Of a stretch of DNA of 64,000 nucleotides, positions 1-11,427 are shown piece after piece. Numbering within the stretch: the first letter of the stretch is position 1; each line of letters begins with the position of its first letter. This DNA is from Marasmius tenuissimus. Lineage: Eukaryota > Basidiomycota > Agaricomycetes > Agaricales > Marasmiaceae. The notes beneath the pieces were generated by a model. It ran no database searches. It saw nothing but the letters and a program-made list of their open reading frames with translations, and was not told the DNA's origin. The translations under genes were made by a program, and so were the position numbers. The stretch spans positions 248,001-312,000 of the forward strand of contig JAQOTA010000052.1 of NCBI GenBank assembly GCA_029532415.1, read 5' to 3'.

Positions 1-728
1 CTGTCAACCATTACGAATCCGAGTAGTCCTACGAGGATTTGTGTATCACCCGCCTCCAGTGGAGTTTGTATCTTATACGTCTTTAGATGGAGATGGTGGA
101 CACGGTGGAATGATGATGAGGTTTCGACAGTGAGCTAACGAGCTCGAGAACTGTGTAGAATTGTGACGTTACTACACATAGGTTCGTGAGTACCATGATT
201 CGTCGCCTTAGTATCCACGTCCCAACGCTGAGAGACGCTATTCTCATCTAGTTGCTGCTCTAAACATGTTCTCTTCATTCTGAATGGCATCCATGGACTT
301 TGGGACGGCCCGAAGTATGTGGACTCTGAGTGTTAATCCTAATTTGTCCGAGGATATGAATCTGAACATGGACACTGGTTGCTGTCTCTGCTCTGTGCTC
401 ATGATGGCATCCGGTTCTACAGCCTGCCACCTTACACAGTTGTGTCAGGGGTTCTGAGGACGAAGATCTGAATATTTTATGCTCGAGGTTAGCATGTTCG
501 GTCTCTTCCACAACAGTGGATCCAGCAGCCCCGTATCTGGAACGATCACTCAAAATTACCATGGCTGCCAACTGGAATTTGCTTCCTCCGAAACTTGTAT
601 CCAGTTGACCATGAGATCGAAGACACCTGTACATATCCGATCGCGTTGCATCTGGCGTATCCGCGTTTCGAAAGCTCTCGGCTCCGGATCTGATCTTCAG
701 AACGCAAAACTTCCACCGCTATAGACAC
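1..728. other. No supported gene
   Basis: Short open frames on both strands overlap each other here. None shows a recognisable domain or a consistent splice pattern. The 3' part is probably the upstream region of the secreted-protein gene starting at 841. Confidence 0.5.
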
Positions 729-736
729 TATAAATA
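729..736 (+). promoter_or_regulatory. TATA box of the secreted-protein gene
   Basis: TATAAATA lies 105-112 bases upstream of the ATG at 841. That distance allows a short 5' leader. A clear TATA box fits a strongly or conditionally expressed gene. No transcript data are available to confirm it. Confidence 0.55.
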
Positions 737-840
737 CGGGCCAGAATTTCGCGAACATCATCGTCTTTCACCTCCAATCACTAATAACTAATCGGGTCTT
801 CCTCTTTCTCACCAGCACCGCTACCCACTCATTAACGACA

Positions 841-1604
841 ATGCCTTCCTTCCGTGCCCTCACTGCGCTCTTCTTCATTGGCGCCTCTTTCACGTCCACT
901 TTGGCACTTCCCCACGATGCTCCCACCGCTCCCACCGCCTGTGATGCGACATGCGTTGCCAAAACGTCCCCTGTACCAGTTATCATCCAGGATGTACAGA
1001 ACAAGATCTCGCCTATGGTTGAGAAGATTCGTGAGTACCCGCGTTTCGTCACTCCAGTGCCTCTCGAACTCACTTGTGATTCCCACGCGTGTTTCCAGAA
1101 TACTTGAAGGAGTGCAAAGCCGATGACCTCAAGCCCATTGTGGCTGACATTACCGCCATCATCGACGGTGCTACTGCCAAAGTCAAGGCCTACGTCGATG
1201 CCAAAGTCGACTTGAACATCGCCCTCTCCGCTGAGGCCAACGCTAAGGCCGGAGTCGCTGTCTCCATTGACGTTCTCGTTAGATTGTTCGTTAGCTTGGC
1301 TACTGTGAGTTCCTCTCGTTCTCCCTTCCATCCCTCTTGCACTTGCTCAAATAAATATCGCCCCTAGTCCATCGTCGTTTGCATCAAAGCCGCCCTTAAT
1401 GTCACCGCTCAGGTTGAGTTGGACACTTGCATTAAAATCTTCGCCTCCCTCTGTATCAGCCTCTGCGCTTTCCTCCAGGTTTGCTGCCAGCTCGTCGTCG
1501 GTTTGGCTGTGGCCATCGCCGTTCAGCTCACCGCGTTCGTTGCTTTGTGCGCCAAGTTGGGTGTTGACGCGTCTGTTACCGCGTTTTTGAAGGTTGTTCT
1601 GTAA
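841..1604 (+). CDS. Small secreted protein of unknown function, 210 aa
   Basis: Three exons (841-1030, 1099-1304, 1368-1604) join in frame with GT-AG introns of 68 and 63 nt. The N-terminus is a typical signal peptide: a short polar start, then a hydrophobic run of about 20 residues ending near ALALP. The mature part has scattered cysteines. Residues about 60-125 are charged and helical. The C-terminal 80 residues are almost free of charge, rich in Ala, Val, Leu and Cys (motifs CIKIFASLC and LQVCCQLVV), and look able to enter a membrane or assemble. It is not a canonical hydrophobin because the eight-cysteine spacing is absent. A TATA box sits just upstream. I do not recognise the family. It could be a surface or fruiting-body protein, but that is inference. 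Confidence 0.85.
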
Positions 1605-1943
1605 AAGAGCTTTGGAAGAAGGGGTTGAGAACATACTTTAGATACCCTGTTCCCCAATTGGTGTCATTCCTCGTGTTTCTTTGGGCCTCTTCTATGGTTA
1701 TAGAGCATTCAGACTTGTAATTTACGACCGTTACGACTACTTGATATCAGGATAATTCGACCTCACTCTTGCGCTATTCGCGGCAGTGCCGTATTGCCTT
1801 TGTTTCTTCAAGACTTTAATAAAATCGTGATGTTTAAGTCAATTTACCGACGGATAGTAATACTCGTATAGTAGAGGGGCGGAAGAGACGTGCTTCAACC
1901 TCTTATTGATAACTCATACAAGTACCAATATAGCATCACCGTT
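1605..1943. other. 3' region between convergent genes
   Basis: AT-rich stretch between the stop at 1604 (+) and the stop at 1944 (-). It probably holds the two 3' UTRs. No gene or repeat was seen. Confidence 0.5.
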
Positions 1944-3707
1944 CTATCCCGTGTTCTGCTCATCACAAACTCGAAAACTAATGGACGCCCCATTGCCATG
2001 CTCGCCGTCCTCATCGTGAACCACTTCGGGCACATACTCCGCTGCTATCTGGTTGATGGATCGTTTGAGATGTATTTGCAGTGGATGATAAAGCAGACGG
2101 GAGGCCATCGGAATTTGAGTCTTTTCCACCGCCTCCCGCATCCTTGTCAGGATACGCAGTTTGGCCATAAATCGGCCAGTTCCACAACGAGCGAATCGGT
2201 GAGACTTAGAGGAGACTGGATGGAGAGCAATGGTGGAGAGGTTGGGTAACCGCGTGACTCGAGCAAGGAAAGAAGCCTGGAAAATCGAGAAAGGGGGGCG
2301 TTGAGTACTTGGATCTTGTAATTGAGGAGGGACACGTACAACAACATCACTTTTTTCACCTGGAACAATCTGTTCGGGATCTAATCCAACCGAAAGTTTC
2401 GTCAAATGTTTACATTTATTGAATATGCCCAGGTTGTGCATCCCGACAGGCCAATCTCCTGTAAACGACGGGATAATGGATAATTCTCTGAGGCTATCCT
2501 GATGGCGAGGGAGCACGTCGTTGTAGAAACGCCGAGCAAGCCTATCGGACTTTTCGTCTGTATCTGCATCGGCGTATTCAATTGCCAGGACCCTTAAGCC
2601 TTGGATAGATTGTGACTCCAATAAGTCCAACAGCTCATTAGAAACCTGACTACAGGAGACGCGACTGAGAGGAATGTTGAAGCTGGAGTCGGCAAGGGAT
2701 TTCCACAAAGGTGAAGGGTCGACGTCCCCGTACCACGGAAGCTCGATAGACTGAATCGTCTGCAGATGAGACTGAACCTTAGGAGTTACCTGGATGGACC
2801 ATCCGCATAACATAAGAGACCGTAACTGCACTGTATCAGGAGGTATGTCCTGGAATAGATCCTGGAAAGGGAGCGCTTCACTGCCGTATACTGACAGTTC
2901 CAGCTTAAGATGTCCGAGATGGGGGTTGTGAGTCAGAACTGTGACGAGGGATGATATAAACTGGCTGTGATTCGACGGTGGGTCGCTCTTCTGTTCTATC
3001 GCTAGGCTTTGTAGAGACCCGTTGGTCAGACAGTGGAGGGGTAATAGGGTCGCGTCAACTTCGGTGATAATTTGGACGTCTGTGAGATGTGGAAGAGATC
3101 CAAGTGATTCAAAGACCGGTAGGCGCGTGAAGTCGGGATCCTTGCTAGCCACAGACCACCTGCAAACATGAGCAGATGAAGTCAGCTTTTGAGCGTACAT
3201 CCATTTCGAGTGTTGATGCATCAGACTCACTTCACTGACCTCAGCCCTTTCAAAGCTGACAATGCTTTTCGGAGGATCTCTGGAAGCTTCGTACGCGCCA
3301 CTACGATCTCGTCTGTATCCTCCGGCTCAGGTGGCACCGGTACGAGAACATTCTCATCGTTCGACCTCCAGAAACGATCGGGAGGGTTATGTTCCTTCGA
3401 GGGGTCCAATGACTTGATTTCTAGCCTCCGAAACTTATCCACCAGGGCATAGCTGAATTCTTCGAGCATTGACATGCTCAGACCCAGATTCTCCCGACTC
3501 AGATGCAGGATGACTGGAGTCATCTCCCACATAACGGGGGCTATAGATCCTTCGACCACTTTGCTGACTGCTCGGAAGTTTTGGACATCGTTTCCGGTCT
3601 ATGAATCGGAAATGAGCGTTCCTGTCCTGTGAAATTGGTATCACACATACCAGTCGAGCAATGTGGTAGAGAATTTCGTTTGGGAGGGATATCAGGGTGG
3701 TGGACAT
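1944..3707 (-). CDS. F-box protein, 546 aa
   Basis: Exons 3651-3707, 3231-3598 and 1944-3159 (minus strand) join in frame through introns of 52 and 71 nt. The first splice rebuilds an F-box-like start: SLPNEILYHIARL followed by TGNDVQNFRAVSK. The F-box normally binds Skp1 of SCF ubiquitin ligases. The rest is a long variable region with leucine-rich stretches such as SLGSLPHLTDVQIIT, like the degenerate LRR parts of Agaricomycete F-box families. The substrate is unknown. The gene is divergent from the PP2C gene at 4086. The F-box call is fairly secure from motif position and sequence, but no profile search was run. Confidence 0.8.
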
Positions 3708-4085
3708 GATGGTGGTGCGTCAAAAAAGAAGCTGTAGGGTGTGTCGATACTTTATTGTTCCATGTCAAAGCACTGCCTCTTCCTAAATTTGGAGCATCTA
3801 TGAGGCATTATCCTCTAAGGGTATAGAATATTGACGCCCCTCTAGCACAAGGGTAGCTCGACATTGGGCACGGTCATGGAGGTAAGTACTGGGGTAATAA
3901 ACCCTGAATATCGCATGATGTATTACTTGAGGGCCGGTAAACGTGAGTACTTGAGCTTGAGTGCCCGTAGCGTGGTAAAGTTCTGCCTAGGGGTTCAGGG
4001 AGGTTCAGGGGCTCGAGACTACCGAAGCTAAGTTACAATGTGACCCCTCTCAGATTCTTCTTCGTCCGTCAGACTCTATCTAGGA
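3708..4085. other. Divergent intergenic region
   Basis: Lies between the starts of the F-box gene (-) and the PP2C gene (+), so it probably contains both promoters. No clear TATA box or repeat was recognised. Confidence 0.45.
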
Positions 4086-5270
4086 ATGACTCCTGCACGC
4101 TGGGTGCCCTCAAAAGGTACCCTAATTTACGACTCAGTTTCGCACCTTCAATACTCCGGTGTCAAGAGAGTTGACATAGCGCAGCTACAGCCCACGGATA
4201 GACCCGTAGAAGATCGTTTTTCTCTGAGCCACGAGAATGGCGTGGTGATATGCGGGGTATACGATGGCAAGTCCCATGCAACTCACGTTTTATTCAAGCC
4301 ATTAACGATTGGCTTCAATTAGGTCATGGGGGGAGTGAAACTGCGGACTACATTTCCAAAGAACTTCCTGGCAGAATTACTACTGCGCTGGAGAATGAAG
4401 AGAACACGCAGCTCCATTCACAACGGCTCATCGATGAATGCCTCAAACTAGATCGGGAAATTCACGAAAGCTTCGCGAAAACTTTCCGTTTCCTCCGCTC
4501 TGTGCCCTTCAGGGAGCAAATTCTTTCGACTCTGCTAAGTCAGTCGCGTGCATTGCTCGCGGCGCAGCGCGCAAAGGCCGGAAGTACGGCTTTACTGGCC
4601 AGGATATCTTCAGGTCACGTCGAGTTGATGAACGTTGGCGACTGTCGTGCTGGTGAGTTGCCGACTATCGACTGCGTCGATTCGTCAACCTTATGATCGT
4701 TCTCCTCATCCAGTAATGACATTTCGCGATAACAACTCAGACCAGAACATTAGGACCGAGCAACTCACAAACGATCAGAACCCTCACCATCCCGAAGAGG
4801 TGCAGCGATTGCGTGCCGAGCACCCGGGAGAAGAAGACACCGTAATAATGCAGAATCGTGTCCTCGGTCGCATTGGCACAACGCGTTCATTCGGTGATGT
4901 ATACTACAAAGAAAAAGATACCTGGCTCGCGTTGGACGTCATGGGACACCCGAAACTGACGCCAAAACACGGTCTGAGTTGGAGACATCAGTCGGAGGTC
5001 CTCTTTGGCTATTACAAGTCACCTCCATATCTGACGGCAATGCCAGAAGTGAGAGCATTCTCTGCCTCTCCTGCATCTATGCTTGTCATGGCGACAGACG
5101 GATTATGGAGTCTGGTTGATAATGAATGGGTCGCAGAAAATATATGGACAGGAGTTGAAAAAGAAGAACAGAACATTGCGCTGTACTTGCTCAAGAGATT
5201 GGAGGAGGAGCACAAGTATCCGGGCGATGATACCACTGTAATCGTGCTACACCTCGAAAACAAGGTTTGA
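4086..5270 (+). CDS. PP2C-family protein phosphatase (pyruvate dehydrogenase phosphatase-like), 355 aa
   Basis: Metal-dependent Ser/Thr phosphatase (PPM family). Exons 4086-4266, 4323-4652 and 4714-5270 total 356 codons including the stop. Motifs in order: VEDRFSL near residue 41, GVYDGHGG near 57-64, GDCRA, the segment LGRIGTTRSFGD, MATDGLWSLVDN, and the final GDDTTVIVL; these carry the usual metal-binding acidic residues. The stretch HPEEVQRLRAEHPGE resembles PDP-type enzymes, which dephosphorylate the mitochondrial pyruvate dehydrogenase E1 subunit, but no clear presequence is visible. Intron 1 (4267-4322) is GC-AG and splits the DGHGG motif; unspliced message would end soon after YDG. Intron 2 uses GTGAGT. 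The joint after GDCRA is shorter than usual for the family, so that splice site is the least certain part. Confidence 0.85.
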
Positions 5271-5437
5271 GTGTGGGTGTGGGAACGGGGCACGAGGATC
5301 ATCGGAAGATGAACCTTGTTTGACAGATACTTGTCTCACTGCGCGCGGCTGCGGATGGCTTCTCCCAGACGCTCATCCTCCCTCTTAAAGTGCCCTCTGA
5401 AGTGCTGTAGGAGCGAGGAAAACTGTCGATAACCAAC

Positions 5438-7232
5438 ATGGAATTCAGATACCGAGTGTTTCATGAACATCCTCACCTTTACTTGGGTACGGTGTCAGTC
5501 GTAACCTCCGTCTTCGCATTGACAGCCCTACCATCCTTCCTACCAATGGTTCTTCATCTCACAACATTACTTATCTACGCACCCAAACTCCCTCTCACAA
5601 GAATCACACCTCTTTGGCTCGGCCTATCTATAGGCAGGTCTATCTCATGGATATCGCCTTCCGTACACGCGCTCGACACACCTGGGATTGCCGTTTTAGT
5701 ACTACTAGCGCAATCCATGGTCACCTCTGCCATCTCATTGACGGCAGTTATGTTGTATACCCGATCGAGAACACGGTTTTCATCAGGGTCTACCCAAGCC
5801 ATCATCTTTCCTGCGATATGGTCCGCCATCTGGTGTGCTGTGGCCTACGTCAGTCCTGTAGGCTATCTCACGTCTTGGACCCCAGTCAGAGGTGTCCAAT
5901 TTTATGAATGGCTTACCCCTTTCCTGGGTCCGGCAGTTAGAGATTGGACGGTAGCTGCGTGGGCGGTCGTTCTTTCACAGGCAATCGAGGGATGGGTCAT
6001 GGATTCACAAACCGAGGAAGAAACGCCACTGATATCAGACTTGCCACGTTCCTCTTCATCGTCCGCGAAAGACGTCCGTCCATGGTACGGGAAGAATTGG
6101 AAGGCTCTTGGGTTGTTCCTCGTTGTGTTGGCCGTACCGTCCTACGTCATCGACAATCGTCCATTACCAGTGATTTCCTCGGACTCGACACCATTCGCAG
6201 TTGCCTGCGCGTTGCCGCCGTACCAACGGTACAAGAACCATAATCCAACTCTCCAAGACTACAAGGACGAGTCCCGCAAACTCGTATCACTCGCAGACCT
6301 CATACTGTGGCCTGAGGGCGCAGTGTCATTTGATAGCGAGGCGGAGCGAGACGCTGCCTTCGATGACATCCGTAACAGTGTCCAGTTGGGAGATAGGAAA
6401 TGGATTGGCGTTGCCTTTGACGAAACGTATGCTGACCCCCAGGACCCAAAAGGCGAGCGGGGCATCAAACGTACAGGTCTCGCCCTCTTGTCAAACTCAA
6501 GTCAAACACATCTCGTTTACTATAAGCGACACCTTGTACCAAGTGAGTGACGTCTACTATGTTTCAAGAGTTTTGTCTAAACCCTAGACCTTTTGCGTAT
6601 TGCGTATTTGCGCAGTTGCAGAATCGTATTCAATGCGAGGATCGAGTGAACCTCCGAGTGTGGCCACTCTGGAACTCAAAAAGCCCCAGTGGTACAAAGG
6701 TCCGGGATGGGGTGCGGGACCGCACAATTCTCGACCTGTCTCTGTCACGGCTTCGATCTGCCTGGACCTCGCGGTCCCTGGAGTGTTCTCAGCGCTGAGC
6801 TCGAGGCCAGCGTTGATTTTGGCACCCGGGCGGACCTGGGACGCCACTGTCGGCGAAGTGATGTGGAATCAGGCTAAAGCACGCGCACATGAGCTAGGAA
6901 GCGCGATTTTGTGGTGCGACGGTGGAGATAGTGGCATAAGTGGAATCGCCGGTCGAGGTATTTCGGAGTCAATTCAAGTCGGACATGGGTCATGGGTGAG
7001 GAGAATAGCCTTACCATATCCATCTGACGACCAGCCGACTCTTTACGGAAGAGACGGAAATTATTTCGTTCTGATCTTGTTGGGATTACCCCTAGTCCTG
7101 GCCCTACCCACAAACATGGCTCGTATGTTTCCTGGAGGTGGAATGAGACGGGTCCTTGACACCGTTTCGAGCTGGAGACGGAGGAGAATCGAAGGACAAG
7201 ACTCACAGGAAGGCGGCAATCTACTCGAGTAG
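5438..7232 (+). CDS. Membrane carbon-nitrogen hydrolase, apolipoprotein N-acyltransferase (Lnt)-like, 573 aa
   Basis: Two exons (5438-6542, 6616-7232) joined through a 73-nt intron. Several hydrophobic helices fill residues about 15-175 and another lies near 220-240. A nitrilase-fold domain follows, and a final membrane helix sits near residue 525. The nitrilase triad is visible: Glu in LILWPEGAV (about residue 293), Lys in YYKRHLVP (about 363) and Cys in TASICLDLAVPG (about 417). Helices followed by a CN-hydrolase domain is the layout of bacterial Lnt, which N-acylates lipoproteins. Fungi lack the bacterial lipoprotein pathway, so the substrate is unknown; acyl transfer to another amine is possible. 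Homologues annotated as nitrilase/Lnt-like occur in fungi. Confidence 0.85.
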
Positions 7233-7527
7233 TTTGCTAAATTCAATGAAACTTGTACATAGTATAATTCTCGTTCTCTGAACGATCAATGTATCTCCTT
7301 TATGGCTATCTCTGTGTGCATTGCTGGAAACACATTTCGCTTGAGTTCGATCAGGGAGTGAAAGTGAAGTGAGCGGAATCGGAAGATTGGCACGAGGTAC
7401 AAGCGGACACACCTTGTACACGCCCTCAATCAAGGCGAAGTGCCCGGTCCTGTTCCTCTCAAAAGTAAGAGGACAATCTGAGCTTTGGTATGTTTCTTCC
7501 CCCTCGAGTCTTTCTGTAAGGCTTACA

Positions 7528-9840
7528 ATGGCTTCCCAGATCAAATTTCGTAGCCTTGGCCTCAAATCTCGGCCTGCTCTACATCCTGTCTTTGAATCGA
7601 CAGACTCTACAGACGTTGTCGTTGGCAGTGACTGGGTCGATATCACCCCCGCAGACCTTCCTGTCAAGCTTGACGATCCTGTCTGGCACACTCAGCCATC
7701 CCTTTCCCTCAATACATCCCTCGCTGTCGTTGACCGCACCGACGCCAGGTCGATTTCCGAATCTCTCACCCTCACTCTGCGACCTGACCATCCAGAAGCA
7801 CCCTATAACAACCCTCAGCACGTTCGCTCGCGACCTTCATTATCAATAGGTCGTTGGAAGAACCTATCCAAAGTTTCATTGCAGAGCCCGACGCAGTCTC
7901 TACGAAACAGGTTCTCCAAATCCTTCCGTCGAAACTCGAAGAGAGAAGACACGCGCTCTATTCTCGACGACTTTCCACCACCACCATCACATCTCCCTAC
8001 TCCAGTGTCACCTTCTGCCGGGCAAGCACAACCCGACGCCTGTCCCTGGCCAGCCGAAGAAAACTCGCACAGCCGCTCGAGCAGTGTTCCGACCACCCAC
8101 AACGACAAATCCCCTGTTCACGAGGCAAAGTCACCTTCTGAATCACATCCAACCAAGTCCAGTTCCACCAACCCGTTCAAGTCTTTATCTAAGGTTTTCA
8201 CGACCTTCACTTCCAAGCACCATCACCCACAGAGAGAAGTCCCTGTCGAGCGTCCTCTCCCACCACTTCCGCCGGAATCTCTCCAACAAGAAGTCGCTGA
8301 GCCGGAGTCGGAGCCAGAGCCAGTAGAACCCTCACAAGAAGCACATACAGAGACTGAGCAACTGCCGCCCAAGGTCGTTGTTACTGTTACCACAGAAGTC
8401 GAATTCGCGACTTCAGCTAATCCAACTGCATACGAGTTTGTGGATCCTAGTTTGCTTTGCAGTGAACCGTCTCCATTAATTGGTGCAGGGCTCTTCAGCG
8501 GTTCTGCACGCTCTTCATTCGCCCCACCCTCACCATCGTGGTTGAGTCGAAACGTCCCTCAACTTGACACTTCCCCAGACACTTGCGGCTCCGAAGGAAT
8601 TATTACACCTCCTTCGCCAGCTCCTTTACCTATACCTCCGCGCATCGTCATCTCTGGTTGTTCTACAAACGCCAACACACCTCCTCTTTCTCCCCTCGAG
8701 GTCACCGATATCTGGTTGAAGCACCTCGATACAGCAGCGCAAAGTCGCTACTCACGCATCTCTAACGCCTCAAACCTATCTCGAAAGTCGTCCGCGGCTT
8801 CCATCAACGGCTACCATCGATCTGATAGCAAGGTGTGTAAGCGCCCATAGAATTTGCACGAAATGATCATCTGATCAAATGTACACACAGAACCCGGTGC
8901 TCACACCAGTCCTTCTCTTCACTTCTCCCAGTGTTGAGGACTTTTCTGAACCTTCATCTCCTGCTGCGATACCTATAAGCTCTTCCCGCTTTAGTTACGC
9001 AGAATCTGACTCCGACTCTTTACAAACCCCCGGATTCGAAACACCCTCTGAGTCTTCTAGTACTTTCGATAGTCCACGAGGCAACCTTGAGGCACCGTCC
9101 CACCCATATATATCCCAGCAACCCGCACTTTCCAGTAACCTCATCAACCTACTCTCAGTAATCTGCGCAGAAGCTCGTATTACAATGGAAGAACACGGAG
9201 GAAACGATCTCTGGGGCAAACGGACTGATGTAGTCGATTTTGGTGGCGAGGTGGATTATAGCGGTGTGCAATGGTTCAAGGAACCGTTCCCGGAACAACC
9301 ACCCGTGCGTTTCCATTTATTATCTGCTCGAGTAAATCACTAACCTTGTGGTTCATTAGCCTTCCCAACCCCAACCCCAACAACAAGTCGCGGCGTATGA
9401 TCCAGAACCCATGGTCGTGCAACAGAATGAACACTTTGGATTCGCACTTAGCGCATCACCCAATGTTCTGTATGGTCGATGGAAACAATACGGACAGGTG
9501 TGTCCTCAAACTCTCCTCACCCTCACTCGGCTCACTCATCCTCTACCCTTCCATTCTTGTCTAGCTCGGCGTCCTAGGCTGGTGTTCCGAATTCGCCGAA
9601 CTCATCGACAACCTGAAAGACCTTGGCATTCAAGGCAATATGTTCCTCGAAACACGGAGGAAAGCTCTCGAAGCATGCAGAGACATAATGAAGCTCAAGA
9701 TGGACATCAAGATGCAAATTGTTGTTATGTATCTCAGCGCGCAGGTGCAGCGTCTGAGAAGATTTTTAGATCCGGAGAATAACTACGACGATTATCCCGA
9801 GCCAGCGTTCCCACTGGACCCGTATCACCCGCGTGGCTAG
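7528..9840 (+). CDS. Unknown protein with long disordered N-terminus, 710 aa
   Basis: Exons 7528-8832, 8891-9304, 9360-9497 and 9565-9840 join in frame through short GT-AG introns. I chose the ATG at 7528 (MASQIKFRSLG); the frame is open further upstream but without a better start. Residues 1 to about 560 are rich in Ser and Pro with acidic patches and no domain I recognise. The last 150 residues are ordered: segments such as ALSASPNVLYGRWKQYGQ and LGVLGWCSEFAELIDNLKDL, then a long amphipathic helix ending near PENNYDDYPEP. That end is probably the conserved functional part. Similarity to a described family was not recognised. Confidence 0.75.
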
Positions 9841-10264
9841 TGGGCAGGTGGTAGGAGTCGATGAGATATTTACCTACTTTTCTGTTTCGCATCGCTCTGG
9901 TGTTGTTGACCTTCATGTGGCATTTCACTTTCTTTTCTAGTCTTCTATGTTGTTTTCTATCACTCTTAACCTGCAATGTACCATACTGTGCAATATTCTA
10001 TGTCGAATCAACGATTATGATCCATCATCCACATCGACGTTGGAGACTGAACCTCGACTCGTTCTCGCCCCCACATACGATACCCAACACGGTCTTCCTA
10101 CAAGTCTGTATAGCGTGCGGCCGCATCGTCTGTGTAAGCAGCTCAAGTCCACTTCTGAAGGAAATTTCCGGCCACCTCGGGACGGATCTACTTGTTCGTC
10201 TCAGGCTATGTCCGTTTTGAGAACCCTATTGACTTTTGAACGAGGAATGGGGGCTAAACGATTG
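9841..10264. other. 3' region between convergent genes
   Basis: No coding potential was recognised between the stop at 9840 (+) and the TAD2 stop at 10265 (-). Probably 3' UTRs. Confidence 0.45.
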
Positions 10265-10943
<679 letters not shown>

Positions 10944-11427
10944 GATCGATCGTATCCGTGGTGGTAGGGTATGGACAACGTCCAGTCGCGTCCAACGCGC
11001 GTCTTACTCAAAGATCTCAGGGGCTGCAGGGTTCCTCGCACGCACGCACCTTCCGATATATCACATCCTTGAATAGCTGGCGAGCACAACGCGAGCCTGA
11101 AAGGTACAATAAGTCGTGATGAGGAATGATACTACATGCCAGTCATTGCGCTGCGTCAAGCAGAAAGAAGTTGAACGTTAGAGCTGTAAACGAAGGACCA
11201 AATGAAACGACCGTCTATCCGAAAAAGAGAGCATATCTAACATGGAGCGTAAGGTGAAGTTGAATGGATAATGCAAGGCATGTCATAAGCAGCAGTGCGT
11301 AGATGAAGTCCCAAAAGAAAAAACAAAATCTGTCCGTTCCGTTATGGATAGTATGTATACGATGTAAGTAAGTATCAGTGGTATCAAGCATAAATTAGTG
11401 TTTTTGCTGATGTGCAAAACGCAATAA
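10944..11427. other. Intergenic, no gene seen
   Basis: Upstream of TAD2 (-) and downstream of the disordered-protein gene (-). Probably holds the TAD2 promoter and the neighbour's 3' UTR. No motif was recognised. Confidence 0.45.

Noticed and set aside
275..761. Open frames of 70-120 codons near the left edge
   Set aside because: They overlap on opposite strands, show no domain, and none extends through a consistent splice.
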